A stretch of 64,000 bases of DNA from Streptomyces viridiviolaceus (lineage in GTDB: Bacteria > Actinomycetota > Actinomycetes > Streptomycetales > Streptomycetaceae): NCBI RefSeq assembly GCF_014650995.1, contig NZ_BMWA01000020.1, positions 101,102 through 165,101 on the forward strand, given 5' to 3'. Every line of letters begins with the position of its first letter. The stretch's first letter is position 1. This document shows, one piece after another, positions 1-9,157 of this stretch. A program made the position numbers and the translations under genes. The notes under the pieces were generated by a model. That model saw nothing but the letters and a program-made list of their open reading frames with translations, ran no database searches and had not been told where the DNA came from.

Positions 1-1090
1 GAGCTCGGGCACGGAATAACTGTGCAGCAGACCCGTGTCCGTGCTCAGGCGGGCCCGCTCGTGGGGTGGCTACCAGCGCGTAGTCGTCGGTGTACGCCTG
101 CAGCTGCGAGCTCTGGGCGCTGAAGAGGATCTTCGCGTCGGTCGAGGAGGCGTCGAGGACGACCTCGACACCGACGTTGGCGGTGATGCTGTTGGTGGCC
201 AGGTAGTTACGGGCGCCGCCGGCCACCAGGATGATCGCCGGGTCGGCTCCCGAGGGGGTGATGTCGGCGGCCGGTACGGAGAAGGAGAACTGGTTGCCGG
301 TCACGGCGTTGTCGTCGCCGTCGACGTGGACCAGGCCGTACAGGTCGTCGAAGCGCGTGCTGGTGCCGTCACCGTACACGCGGCGGAAGTGATTGCCGGA
401 GATCAGGTTGCCGGAGCTGCCGTTCGGCAACGCGATCGTGCTGGGGAAGTTGCTCAGCAGCTTGTTGGCGGAGATGGCGCAGCGGTTCGAGTTGGTGAGG
501 GTGATGTTGCAGGCCCACAGGACGGTGTTGCCGGAGACGAGGATGCCCTCGGCGTTCTCCGCGAAGACCGAGTAACCGCCCCAGGAGCTGATGAGGTAGT
601 TGTGGGTGATCTTGGCGACCTGCGAGGCACCCGTGAGCGAGATGCAACTGCCGCATTCGGCGACGAAGCTGTTGGTGAAGCTGCAGGCGTCCGCCCCTCG
701 CACGATCATTGCGTGCTCGAGGTAGACGAAGCCCATCCCCTCGAAGCGGAAGGCGTCGTTGTCGGACTGCACGGAGATGCCGATCTTGGAGTTGCCCGGC
801 GTGTACGGCTTCGAGGACGCCACGCCGTCGATGCAGAAGTCCTGGAAGACCATGCCGTTGAGTCGGCCGACGGCGCCGGGCGCCCCGGAGCGCTGCACCA
901 GGAACGCCTCGTTGTTGCCGTCGGTGTTCTTCACCCGGACGTGGCTGGAGCCGGGCTGCACCTCGATCCACGAGCTGGTGTCGGGGGTGTCGTCGCGGAT
1001 CGCCTCGGACAGGAAACCGTGTCCCGAGCCCTTGATCGTCAGGAAGCTGATGTCGATGTGGGCGCGGGTGAGGAGCGCGGCTATTGGTTA
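1..1090 (-). pseudogene. Inulin fructotransferase, N-terminus lost
   Basis: Reading the minus strand in the frame without stops gives a right-handed beta-helix protein with AHIDISFLTIKGSGHGFLS, MVFQDFCIDGV, FVYLEHAMIVRGAD, LISGNHFRR and DDLYGLVHVDGD. These match the inulin fructotransferase family (DFA-forming, EC 4.2.2.17/18), secreted enzymes that cut inulin into difructose anhydride. The reading frame is closed by a TAA about 10 codons upstream of the first homologous residue, near 1090. Roughly the first 70-100 residues of a normal enzyme (signal peptide, first coils) are therefore missing. No stop is seen before the window edge on the C-terminal side. An alpha/beta-hydrolase remnant abuts the break, so this is a rearrangement scar. 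The family call is fairly secure; loss of function is inferred from the missing start. Confidence 0.7.
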
Positions 1091-1113
1091 CCGCCTTCGA
1101 ACTGGAGATACGC

Positions 1114-1529
1114 ATGCCTGGGCTGCGTCGAGTCGCGGTCAACGGTCTGGAGCTGAACGTAGCTCTGGACGGCACGGGACCGGCTGTCCTGCTGCTGCAC
1201 GGCTTCCCGCACACCTGGGAGTTGTGGGAGGAGACCATGAGCGGACTGTCCGGCCAGTAATCCGGGACACCTTCGTTCGGGCGTACACCGGACGTGAGGC
1301 GCTGCGCTGTGCGTTCTCCTACTACCGGGCGCTGCCCGGAAGTGCCGTGCAGATCGAGCAGGCCGTCGCCGCTGGAAGGCTGACGGTACCGACGATGACC
1401 GTGGGAGCACACCCCGTCGGAGCGGCCCTGGAGAGGCAACTTCAGCCGTTCACGGATGATCTCACCGCACGCCGGCTCGACGACTGTGGACACATCATCC
1501 CCTTGCACCGCCCTCCAGCTCGTTTGTAG
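1114..1529 (+). pseudogene. Alpha/beta-hydrolase with internal deletion
   Basis: The ATG at 1114 opens a 48-codon frame that reads as the start of an epoxide-hydrolase-like alpha/beta-hydrolase, with VLLLHGFPHTWELWEE as the oxyanion-hole HGFP region, then TAA at 1258. Directly after it, in another frame, comes the C-terminal part of the same kind of protein: RDTFVRAYTGREALRCAF through DDCGHIIP, where the catalytic His would lie in CGH, ending near 1529. The nucleophile elbow and cap domain, about 130 residues, are absent. This is an internal deletion plus a frame change, hence a pseudogene. Confidence 0.65.
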
Positions 1530-1690
1530 CAGCACAGAGCGGCGGCGATTCCCATGGCCCTCTTCTGCCTGTGTGGCGCTTGGAGCACGGCGGCGTGCCG
1601 GTGACCCGGCCTGCCCGCTGACGACGTCCCGGTGCCCGAGGCCGCGATCTCAAGACCGATGTGATCGCGGCCGAAATGCCGGTAGCGGGT

Positions 1691-1924
1691 TCAGGCGTGG
1701 TCGACGAGTTCCGCCCGGCCCTTCTGCCGCGCGCAGTGGGCGCAGCAGTAGAACGCGCCGTCCGCCTGCAGACCGTGGCCGAGTATCCGGCAGCTGCAGT
1801 TGTCGCAGATCGGAGCCATGCGCTGGGCCGCGCACTCCAGGCTGTCGAAGATGTGGACCTCGCCGGAAGCTCGTACCTCGAAGGCCAACTCGTAGTCATT
1901 GCCGCAAACTTCGCACACGGCCAT
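1691..1924 (-). CDS. Small zinc-ribbon protein
   Basis: A 77-residue protein with four Cys-x2-Cys-type pairs: CEVCGND at the N-terminus, CDNCSCR in the middle and CCAHCARQKG near the end. It also has the phrase FDSLECAAQRMAP. This pattern is typical of a small actinobacterial metal-binding family of unknown function, probably binding two zinc ions. The start is ATG at 1924, because the minus-strand sequence GGAGGG lies just upstream and the homologous N-terminus begins MAVCEVC; a longer frame upstream is not used. No partner gene is evident and the surroundings are decayed. Confidence 0.7.
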   Translation of the reverse strand: MAVCEVCGNDYELAFEVRASGEVHIFDSLECAAQRMAPICDNCSCRILGHGLQADGAFYCCAHCARQKGRAELVDHA

Positions 1925-2069
1925 GTGTGTCCCTCCATCTTGTGGTGCGGGGTGGGACCGCAGTATCCCCGGAACATCACGAGCCTGAGCCCTGCCCTCG
2001 CCCGGCGCAAGCGCAGTGCCGGAGGTGGGGGTGCCCACCGCACCTGTCCTGCAGCACCCAGGGGCAGCC

Positions 2070-2420
2070 CTAGCCGTCCCTCGGCCGGATGGCGCGGCAG
2101 TACCACCAGGCTGACAGCGGGCTCAGCTCCGTGCGAGTCGAACACGAGGGACCGAGGCGGCCGCCGGGGCGCAGGACGTGGACGGACTCGGCGGCCAGGC
2201 GGCTTGTCGGGGAAGCTGCAATCGCACCCACGGCACCGAACGGGCCGTTCGGCAGTTGCTCCGCATCACCGTCCGTGCAAGCCGTCCCGTAGGCGAGTCC
2301 AGCGGCTTGGGGCGCGCCGTGCGCGAAGGTCGTGTCGGCGGCTGCTTGATCGGCGCCGTCCACCCGCACGCCGTAGGCGTCGGCCAGGTACGGGGCGGTG
2401 CTCAGAGGGGATGTTCAGGA
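2070..2420 (-). pseudogene. Class I SAM methyltransferase fragment
   Basis: The minus strand reads YLADAYGVRVDGAD, then DGDAEQLPNGPFGAVGAI and ESVHVLRPGGRLG. These are recognisable counterparts of motif I-II, the D-A-E-x-LP motif and the VLRPGG motif of small-molecule SAM methyltransferases. Spacing between motifs is compressed, conserved residues are replaced (GAVGAI for FDAV) and there is no proper start or C-terminal half. I read it as a decayed fragment. The call rests on two or three short motifs, so it is tentative. Confidence 0.35.
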
Positions 2421-2534
2421 CTTGAGCGTCCGGGGTGACGAGCGTGGCATGCCCCGCGCGCCGCGTCACCCGTGCGGAAGTACCTGCTAGCCGGCCGGGA
2501 TGCGGGGCCTCCCGCCGCGGGTGAGGCTGGTGCC

Positions 2535-2681
2535 ATGCCCGAGCCGCGCGTGATCGTCTGTCCGCCGTCTGTGACCGGTGGCCCCAGGTGCGTGTCGACG
2601 ACCGGGTCATGGGCCGCATGGAGAGGTCACGACTTCAAGGTGTCGCTGCGGGAGGCTGGCCTGATCGGCTGGTGGAGGTAG
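2535..2681 (+). pseudogene. Small actinobacterial hypothetical, frameshifted
   Basis: ATG at 2535 begins MPEPRVIVCPPSVTGG and then loses coherence. The neighbouring frame continues RVDDRVMGRMER, which is how I recall members of a short Streptomyces family proceeding (VIVYPP...GGRRVRVDG). A single frameshift near 2585 would explain this. No function is known for the family. The match is from memory of the N-terminal phrase only. Confidence 0.35.
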
Positions 2682-2689
2682 CCGCGCTG

Positions 2690-2994
2690 GTGGACACCGA
2701 CCGGCATTCCGTCCGTGACGACGTCTACGGTGTGGCGACCGCGTCCGCCGCACCGGCACATGCCCGGAGCGAGGTGTGCGAGGACGAAGCCGTACCCGAC
2801 GACTCCAGTGCGGCGATGCCAGTCCGCACCACGACGCTGGGGATCACCACGCCGGTGTCCGGCACCGTCGTAGCGCCGGCGGACCTGTCGGACCAGGTGT
2901 TCGCCTCCGGCGCCGTCGGACAGGGCGCCGGAGGCGTGCCGGACGAGGGCCAGGCTCGTTCGCCGGCCTGGAAGTGCAGCGCACCTACGGGCCG
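2690..2994. other. Unassigned stretch
   Basis: No reading frame here shows recognisable motifs, start signals or a coherent protein. It lies between decayed fragments and the 3' end of the DoxX gene and may be degraded coding sequence. Confidence 0.3.
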
Positions 2995-3540
2995 TCAGTT
3001 ACGGATGAGGAGAACCAGGCCGGCGAGCAGCACGGCGAGCACCACGGCGGCTACGCCGTACACCAACCTGTGTGCCCGCAGGCCGGGAAGGTAGCGGTCG
3101 ACAGCGAGCCTGCCGGGACCGGTCAGGGCCAGTCCGGCCGCGGCTGCGGCCAGCAGAACCTCGTACTCGACGCCCTCGGGCGCGAAGAAGCCGCCGCCCC
3201 ACTTCACCGCCAGGGCATTGATCATCGTGCCGAGTACGGCGGCGCCCGCGAGCGGCGTGAGCAGTCCGAAGATCAGGCCGAGCCCTCCCAGGGTCTCGGT
3301 GAGGCCCGCGATCACCGCCATCGCCTCGCCCGACGGATAGCCGCTCATGGCGAAGAACTGACCGGTGCCCTCGATCCCGCCTCCGCCGAACCAGCCCAAC
3401 AGCTTCTGCGCGCCGTGGGCGGCGAGAGTCAGGCCCAGCACCACACGCAGGAGCAGCAGACCCACGTCGTAGGCGTGCGGAGAGGAAGCGTCAGGCCCGT
3501 CGGTGGCAGTGGTATCAGCGGGACGGGTGGTGACGGTCAT
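2995..3540 (-). CDS. DoxX family membrane protein
   Basis: A 181-residue integral membrane protein with four hydrophobic segments. The DoxX signature LLLRVVLGLTLAAHGAQKLLGWFGG sits near residues 29-53, followed by GLTETLGGLGLIFGLLTPLAG. DoxX proteins are linked to redox balance and thiosulfate or quinone metabolism, but the role here is unknown. The start is ATG at 3540, with GGAGG on the minus strand a few bases upstream. A perfect palindrome (CTTGAA-AG-TTCAAG) lies about 30 bases upstream, so it is probably controlled by a MarR/HxlR-type repressor, although no intact regulator is adjacent. Confidence 0.85.
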   Translation of the reverse strand: MTVTTRPADTTATDGPDASSPHAYDVGLLLLRVVLGLTLAAHGAQKLLGWFGGGGIEGTGQFFAMSGYPSGEAMAVIAGLTETLGGLGLIFGLLTPLAGAAVLGTMINALAVKWGGGFFAPEGVEYEVLLAAAAAGLALTGPGRLAVDRYLPGLRAHRLVYGVAAVVLAVLLAGLVLLIRN

Positions 3541-4372
3541 AGCGGCCTCCTGGGCAACGAAAAGAACACTTGAAAGTTCAAGCTATGGCCACTGTAGCAT
3601 TTGCATGAAACTTCAACAGTTAGGTCGGGAGAGACCCGTAACGGCGACCGGACTGCGTCGACCACCTGCGCGTAGACCTCGTAGAAGGCGAGCTGATTTG
3701 TCCGGCCAGTATGGTGTCGCGGACGACGGCGGCCTGGGCCATGGCGGCGGCGCAGACACGCAGGCGGCGAGCCGCGGCCTTCGCGACCTGGACCGGCTCT
3801 GTGCGCCCCCGCGTCGAACCGCATAACGACGTTGCCATCGGCTGTGTCGCTCAGCGTTTCCCGTCAACCCCTGACGCGAGACTGCCTCCACCGTCGGCGG
3901 ATGATCATTCGCAGTACGTGGCTCAAGCGAACGGCGGGCTCCAACGTCCGGCCGTAGGCATGTGAACGAAGCGAGATGGGCCACCTGGAAAACGGCATCG
4001 ATGCCGAGGCCTGATCGCTCTTGCGTCGCCGTCGGACATCAGTCGGGCCCGTACCGGGGGCGAAGCGACGGATTCGCGTGGATCCGGCAGGGCGGCAAGG
4101 AACGTGGCCCGACGGATGACCTCGGGCAGCGGGCGCGGGGAGGCAGCCCGAGTCGGTTGCTCCAGCCCTGCAGGCATGGGAGGCGAGGAAGGCGCAGGCG
4201 CGGTCTTCGCAGCACCTCGGGCAGGGACCGCCCGGCGCATCGTCGGGAGCAGCGCCTCGCGCACGGCCCGAGCGTCGCGCCCGTCGGCAAGGGCAGCCGC
4301 TGCGGCGCTGCCGGCCGGTGAACGATGTCGGTAAGCCGGGTGCGCGACAAGCGCATGCCCGGTCTGACGGGC
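3541..4372. other. Long stretch without a convincing gene
   Basis: Apart from the DoxX operator, no intact gene is seen. On the minus strand around 3620-3838 two frames give coherent-looking pieces (RDTILAGQ, then QLAFYEVYAQVVDAVRSP) joined by a frame change, so part of this may be a decayed gene of unknown family. The remainder (3840-4370) gives only low-quality frames. Confidence 0.35.
3569..3582. promoter_or_regulatory. Palindromic operator upstream of DoxX
   Basis: CTTGAA-AG-TTCAAG is a perfect 6-2-6 inverted repeat located 29-42 bases upstream of the DoxX start codon, in an unusually AT-rich patch. Its size and position fit a winged-helix repressor site of MarR/HxlR type (inference). 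Confidence 0.5.
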
Positions 4373-4417
4373 GGGGGCCGGGAACGGATCCCTTCACAGG
4401 TGACCGCGCCGGCCCCC
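4373..4417 (-). terminator. Putative terminator of M14 peptidase gene
   Basis: GGGGGCCGG at 4373-4381 pairs with CCGGCCCCC at 4409-4417 across a 27-base loop, just past the stop codon of the minus-strand M14 gene. No T-run follows, as is common in Streptomyces. Confidence 0.45.
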
Positions 4418-4425
4418 GACCTGGC

Positions 4426-5604
4426 TCAGTCGGCGGGCAGGTAGACCCGCTGCGGGATGGTGTCGTACACGTTCTCCTCGAGGGAGTCGACCGAGCCGTC
4501 CGCGACGGCGTCCACGAGGCCGCCGAGGCCGGTCTCGATCTGCCGGGTGAGCATGCCGTTGCGCTTCATGCCGTCGTACTGGGTCTGGGAGGAGGTCTCG
4601 AACAGGACGACGGCGGAGCCGCGCAGCTGGTAGGAACCCAGCGCGGTGCCCGGCAGGTTGGTGTCCTGCGGGTACAGGGTCAGGTCACCGAAGCCGGACT
4701 CGCCCTGCCCCTGCAGGGCCTGGTAGACGGCCACGTTCGCCCGTTTCGATGCGTTCATGTCGAATTTCGGCCAGTTGCCGAACTCGGCGGGGTTGTCGAT
4801 GAACTTCGCCGATATCGACAGGGGAGACATGTTCTCCAGGTCCTCGGTGGCGTAGCAGGACCACTGGTTGTGGAGGTCCACGAAGTAGTCGACGGTGCCG
4901 AACTCCTCCTCGAGCGCCTTGTAGACGTTCCGGGAGGTCTGCGCCTCTGGGGTGATGTACCAACCGGTGTCCGCGCTGTTGCCGGGGAAGTCCTGCGGGT
5001 CGGGGACGTAGTCCAGGTCGGGGTTGAAGTCGCGGTTGACGTCGAAGCCGCCGACGCGCGCGTTGTAGTTCCACGCCGGGGCCACGCCCTGGAGCTGCGG
5101 GAAGTCGGCGACGGCCTCGTCCCAGGTCATCGCGTTCTGCCGCTGGTCGAGTTCGCCGCCGTCGACGTTCAGGCGGGGGATGACGACCACGGTGACGTTC
5201 TCGCGCAGCTCCCGCGCGGCCGGGCTGTCGGAGCCCCACTGTTTCAGCAGTTCGAGGGCGGCCTCGGTGCCGTGCATCTCATTGCCGTGGATCTGCGTCT
5301 GGACGAACACGACCTTGTCGCCCTCGCCGACGCGCGCGACGTGGATCTCGCGGCCCTGGTTGGAGTACCCGGCGACGTCGACGTCGACGGTACCGCCGGT
5401 GCTGGTCTCCAACTGCTGCAGCGCAGAGGCCAGTTGCTCGTGGTTGACGAATCCGTTGCTGCCGGAGCCCGAGGCTTCGGTGCCGCAGTGGGAGACGGGT
5501 GGGATCGCGGCCGCGCTGGTGGCGGTCGCGGTGACGGCCGCGGTACCGAGTCCCGCGGCCAGAACCGTACTCGCCAACGCGGCGGTCCATCTGCGTGCAG
5601 ACAA
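4426..5604 (-). CDS. Secreted M14 zinc carboxypeptidase
   Basis: A 392-residue exported metallocarboxypeptidase. Residues 1-33 form a Sec signal peptide (MSARRW..., hydrophobic core, AAA cleavage region). The M14 zinc site is visible: H106-G-N-E109 in QTQIHGNEM and H245 in VDLHNQ. The substrate-carboxylate pair is N190-R191 in FDVNRDF, and the catalytic Glu is likely E336 in VVLFETSS. It should remove C-terminal residues from peptides outside the cell. The start is TTG at 5604, supported by GAGGAG seven bases upstream and the signal peptide that follows. It is divergent from the S15 peptidase gene, with a second M14 gene further on, so the three form a secreted proteolysis set. Confidence 0.88.
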   Translation of the reverse strand: MSARRWTAALASTVLAAGLGTAAVTATATSAAAIPPVSHCGTEASGSGSNGFVNHEQLASALQQLETSTGGTVDVDVAGYSNQGREIHVARVGEGDKVVFVQTQIHGNEMHGTEAALELLKQWGSDSPAARELRENVTVVVIPRLNVDGGELDQRQNAMTWDEAVADFPQLQGVAPAWNYNARVGGFDVNRDFNPDLDYVPDPQDFPGNSADTGWYITPEAQTSRNVYKALEEEFGTVDYFVDLHNQWSCYATEDLENMSPLSISAKFIDNPAEFGNWPKFDMNASKRANVAVYQALQGQGESGFGDLTLYPQDTNLPGTALGSYQLRGSAVVLFETSSQTQYDGMKRNGMLTRQIETGLGGLVDAVADGSVDSLEENVYDTIPQRVYLPAD

Positions 5605-5969
5605 TTCACTACTCCTCAGGTGTTGCTCAGAACTTCCCGGGGGGTGGTGTGGTGCAGTGCCTGCGTCACCCTAGACGCCCCAGGAGCACCTGTGAACAGC
5701 GCCGCCCCAAGCGTCAACTGTCTCGAAGGCAGTTCTGCCTCATGAGTAACACGCCTGTCGGACAGTAGCGTTGACGCACTTTGGTGATTAGTCATAGGCT
5801 CGCCCGCCAGCGGCTTCAGCCCGCGCCCGCGGTCAGGCTGCTGCCCCCCACTGCTCCAGCACTCCGCGTGCGCGGCCGCCCGTCGTCACCCCTGAAGACG
5901 GCAGGCGGACGGCCGCTGCTCGACCGGCACCACCGGCACCACCCCGCACCGACCACTCCGGAGGAGCAT
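5605..5969 (+). promoter_or_regulatory. Divergent intergenic region with S15 promoter
   Basis: TTGACG at 5771-5776 and CATAGG at 5793-5798 (16-base spacer) form a plausible sigma70-type promoter for the S15 gene. A start at GTG 5970 leaves a leader of about 160 bases. An upstream in-frame ATG at 5781 would lie on the promoter itself and is therefore unlikely as the start. No regulator motif was recognised. Confidence 0.4.
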
Positions 5970-7865
5970 GTGAGAGCACGCCGCTCGGCCGCCCGGGCCG
6001 CCTCAGTCCTCGTCACCACCCTCGCGTTGACGGGCACGCTCGCCGGCCCCGCCGCCGCGGCGCCCGACGCAGGGTCAGAACCCGCCGCCACAGCGCAGGC
6101 CCGGACGGGGGCGGTCGCCACCGCGACCGCCCCCGTCACGCACGAGGAGAACGACCGCGTCCCGGAGGGATCGGTCTGGACGCAGCACTACTTCCCGTCC
6201 TCGGACGGCTCCGGCACCGAACTCCACGCCGACGTCCTGCTGCCCGAGGGACTTGCCGAGGGCGAGCGGGTACCCGTCATCCTGTCGGTCGGCCCCTACT
6301 TCGGGCACGCGGGGCAGACCGGTCCCGAGGGCTGGACGCACACCGGCCCCTCGTCCCGCTTCCAGGACTTCATCGAGGGCACCGACCTGTTCGACCAGGG
6401 CTACGCCTTCGTCATGGTGGACCTGCGCGGTTTCGGCGGCTCCACCGGCTGCCTCGACTGGGCCGGCCCCGGCGAGCAGGCCGACGTCAAGGCCGCGGTC
6501 GACTGGGCCGCGAGCCGGCCCTGGTCGACCGGCGCGGTGGGCATGTACGGCAAGTCGTACGACGCCGTCACGGGCCTCATCGGCAACAACCTGGACCAGG
6601 ACGCGCTCAAGGCCGTTGTCGCCCAGGAGCCCGTCTGGGACATGTACCAGTACATCTACAGCAACGGCGTGCCCCGCCCGAACGTCACCGGCACCGCGAA
6701 CGCCTACAACGGCATCGCCACGTTCGACCAGATGCCGGACGACGACGCGCACTACCTGGCCAACGCCGCCTACGAGGACACCCACCCGGAGTGCCTCACC
6801 GAGAACTCGGCCGGGTACCGAATATCCGACCAGTGGGACGAGCACTGGACCTCCCGCGACCTGGCGAAGATGGCCGAGGGATCCGACACCCCGCTGTTCG
6901 TCACCCAGGGCTTCATCGAGAACAACACCAAGCCCGAGGAGATGGAGGAGTACCTCGACAACCACACCGGCCCCGAGCGCGGCTGGCTCGGCCAGTGGGA
7001 CCACGTGCGCGGCGGCGACCGCGTCGGCGACGGGCGCCTGGCCATGGGCCGCGAGGGCTGGTACGACGAGACCCTCTCCTTCTTCGACCAGTACCTCAAG
7101 GGCGTCCGACCGGCGGTCGACTACCCGGCCTACTCCATGGAGGACAACACCGGCGCCTGGCGTGCCCAGGACACCTGGCCGGTCATGGAGCGTTCCGTCA
7201 CCCTCCCGCTCGGCGGGGGCAGCTACGTGGACGACGGAGGGGCCTCCGCCCGCAGGGCCCTGACCGCCTCCGGCGAGCCGGCGCCGCAGGCTCCCAAGCA
7301 GCCGTCCGGCGCGTGGGACATGGAGAACGCGCCCGCGACCGAGCAGCCCGCCCCGAAGGGCCTGGCCAAGGGCATCGCGAAGCAACAGGCTTCCGGTGAG
7401 GTCACGTCGAGCTTCTTCCGCTGGTCGCAGCCGGTCGAGCGTGCCGTGCGCATCACCGGGACTCCGCAGGTTTCCCTGACCGCCCAGGGTGAGGGCAATG
7501 TCATGCTCAAGCTGTACGACGTCGCTCCGGACGGCACAGCCGTCATGTTCGACGAGCAGGTCTCCCTGGTGGACTCGGGCCGGCTGACCGTCGACCTCAA
7601 GTCGACCGACTGGACCCTGGCGGCCGGGCACGTCCTGGCCGTGGAGATCGGTTCCGTCCAGACCGGCTCGTGGCGCGACACGCCGTCCGGCGAGACGATC
7701 GAGGTCAAGGGCGCGCAGCTCAGGCTGGCCCTGGACGACCCGGCCGACGACGTCCCCACCGCCGGTGCCCGTTCGCCGTTCCTGGACACCTACCTGCGCC
7801 AGTACACGGTGAACCTGCCGGCCGGCCCCGCGACGTTCACGGTGACCCCCGGCTCCCACATCTGA
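5970..7865 (+). CDS. Secreted S15/CocE-type X-Pro peptidase
   Basis: A 631-residue exported serine hydrolase of the Xaa-Pro dipeptidyl-peptidase (S15)/CocE family. After a signal peptide (VRARRSAARAASVLVTTLAL..., cleavage near AAA) the alpha/beta-hydrolase domain shows VPVILSVGPYFGH, then VMVDLRGFGGSTG and the nucleophile elbow MYGKSYDAVTG with catalytic Ser in GKSYD. The C-terminal third (SFFRWSQPVERAVRITG onward) is the jelly-roll domain typical of this family. It probably releases dipeptides or tripeptides from peptides or proteins. GTG 5970 is preferred because GGAGG is immediately upstream and the signal peptide starts there. A hairpin at 7882 follows the stop. Confidence 0.85.
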   Translation: MRARRSAARAASVLVTTLALTGTLAGPAAAAPDAGSEPAATAQARTGAVATATAPVTHEENDRVPEGSVWTQHYFPSSDGSGTELHADVLLPEGLAEGERVPVILSVGPYFGHAGQTGPEGWTHTGPSSRFQDFIEGTDLFDQGYAFVMVDLRGFGGSTGCLDWAGPGEQADVKAAVDWAASRPWSTGAVGMYGKSYDAVTGLIGNNLDQDALKAVVAQEPVWDMYQYIYSNGVPRPNVTGTANAYNGIATFDQMPDDDAHYLANAAYEDTHPECLTENSAGYRISDQWDEHWTSRDLAKMAEGSDTPLFVTQGFIENNTKPEEMEEYLDNHTGPERGWLGQWDHVRGGDRVGDGRLAMGREGWYDETLSFFDQYLKGVRPAVDYPAYSMEDNTGAWRAQDTWPVMERSVTLPLGGGSYVDDGGASARRALTASGEPAPQAPKQPSGAWDMENAPATEQPAPKGLAKGIAKQQASGEVTSSFFRWSQPVERAVRITGTPQVSLTAQGEGNVMLKLYDVAPDGTAVMFDEQVSLVDSGRLTVDLKSTDWTLAAGHVLAVEIGSVQTGSWRDTPSGETIEVKGAQLRLALDDPADDVPTAGARSPFLDTYLRQYTVNLPAGPATFTVTPGSHI

Positions 7866-7881
7866 CCCCCGTAGGACCGAT

Positions 7882-7923
7882 GCCGGCCGCGGGGCTCCGG
7901 ACGCACCCCCGGCCGCGGCCGGC
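7882..7923 (+). terminator. Hairpin after S15 peptidase
   Basis: GCCGGCCGCGG at 7882-7892 pairs perfectly with CCGCGGCCGGC at 7913-7923 (11-bp stem, 20-base loop), 17 bases past the stop codon. Probable transcription terminator. Confidence 0.6.
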
Positions 7924-8062
7924 ACCGGCCCACCCACCTGCCCGCACAGGCCACGCAGCACCAGCCAGACTCATGACCCATGTCGCGAGCTGGGAGCAGT
8001 GATCCCGTCCTCTGGACGAAGACCGGCCGCCGCGGGCGGACATGACGAGACGAGGATTCGAC

Positions 8063-9100
8063 ATGCGCAGCATCGCCAGATCCGCCTGTACCGCCGCCCT
8101 CGCCGGGGCGCTTCTGCTGGCCGGCATGTTCACCGGTAACGCCGCGGCCGTCGGCGAAGGCCCCGACTATCAGGGCAACGAGACGATCAGGACGTCGATC
8201 CTGTCGACCTACGACGAAGTCGTGGACTTCCTGAAGACCCAGGACGCCCGGCAGGAGGCGATGGAGCTCGAGGTCATCGGCCAGACCGTCAAGGGCCGCG
8301 ACATCCACCTCGTCAAGTACGTGAGCGATCCAGGGAACCCGACGATCCTGTACCTGGCCCAGCAGCACGGCAACGAGCAACTGACCACAGAGGCGATGCT
8401 GCACACCATCAAGTCGCTCGGCTCGCCGTCCGAGAAGTCGCTGCTGGAGGACGTCAACGTCCTGTTCATCCCCATGTTCAACGCCGACGGCGCCATGGGC
8501 GACGTCAACTTCCCCCTCGACGACTACCTCGCCGCCGGGGAACGTCACCTGACCCGCTACAACGCCAACGAGGTCGACCTCAACCGCGACCACGTCGCCA
8601 AGGCCCAGCCCGAGACGCGGGCGCTGCACGAGAACGTGCTGAGCGTGTACGACATCGACTACGCGATCGACCTGCACCACCAGGGCACCCGGTCCCGCGT
8701 GAACGGCGACCTGGTGTCCGGCTCCATCCTGTACCCGACGACCCCGGACGTCTCGCCCGAACTCGTGGAGAGGTCCAAGAGGTTGGGCGCCGTCGTCTAC
8801 CGGAACGTCGACCGCACCGGATGGGGCCACATCGGCCTGTACAACGGCGGTTCGGCCAACACGATCGGCCGCAACGGCATGGCAGCCGAGTACGGGATCG
8901 CCACCCTCCTCTTCGAGATGCGGGGCATGAGCGACCACGAGTACGCGCCCTATGTGCTCGGTCAGAAGTCCAACGGGTACCTGATCCACCAGTCCGTCGT
9001 CACCATGGAGGCCACGATCGCAGCCGTCGCCGACGGATCGATCAGCAAGGCCGACACCTCCTTCTGGGACACCCTGCCCCAGCAGTGCGACACCTGCTGA
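8063..9100 (+). CDS. Secreted M14 zinc carboxypeptidase
   Basis: A 345-residue exported M14 metallopeptidase, distinct from the one at 4426-5604. A signal peptide covers MRSIARSACTAALAGALLLA to AAA. The zinc-binding motif is HGNE in LAQQHGNEQLTTEA and the third ligand is His in YAIDLHHQG. The substrate-binding Asn-Arg pair is in EVDLNRDH, and the general base Glu is likely that of TLLFEMRG. The C-terminus ends QQCDTC, giving two Cys for a possible disulfide. ATG 8063 is chosen over the in-frame ATG 8042 because an AGG-containing ribosome site precedes it and the signal peptide begins MRS. It sits behind the S15 gene but after a terminator-like hairpin, so it is probably transcribed separately. 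Confidence 0.86.
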   Translation: MRSIARSACTAALAGALLLAGMFTGNAAAVGEGPDYQGNETIRTSILSTYDEVVDFLKTQDARQEAMELEVIGQTVKGRDIHLVKYVSDPGNPTILYLAQQHGNEQLTTEAMLHTIKSLGSPSEKSLLEDVNVLFIPMFNADGAMGDVNFPLDDYLAAGERHLTRYNANEVDLNRDHVAKAQPETRALHENVLSVYDIDYAIDLHHQGTRSRVNGDLVSGSILYPTTPDVSPELVERSKRLGAVVYRNVDRTGWGHIGLYNGGSANTIGRNGMAAEYGIATLLFEMRGMSDHEYAPYVLGQKSNGYLIHQSVVTMEATIAAVADGSISKADTSFWDTLPQQCDTC

Positions 9101-9157
9101 TTCCGCTCGTACGGCTTCCCCGTCAGGCGTCGACGCAGGCCGGGCGCAGCGGCCCGG

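Noticed and set aside
35..1156. Plus-strand frame of 373 codons at the window start
   Set aside because: Antisense shadow of the inulin fructotransferase remnant; product is Val/Gly/Asp-rich with no motif.
5781..5969. Longer S15 protein starting at ATG 5781
   Set aside because: The extra residues are Arg/Pro/His-rich, precede a proper signal peptide, and the ATG overlaps the predicted promoter.
6075..7961. Minus-strand open frame of about 630 codons opposite the S15 peptidase
   Set aside because: Shadow frame; S15 motifs are on the plus strand.
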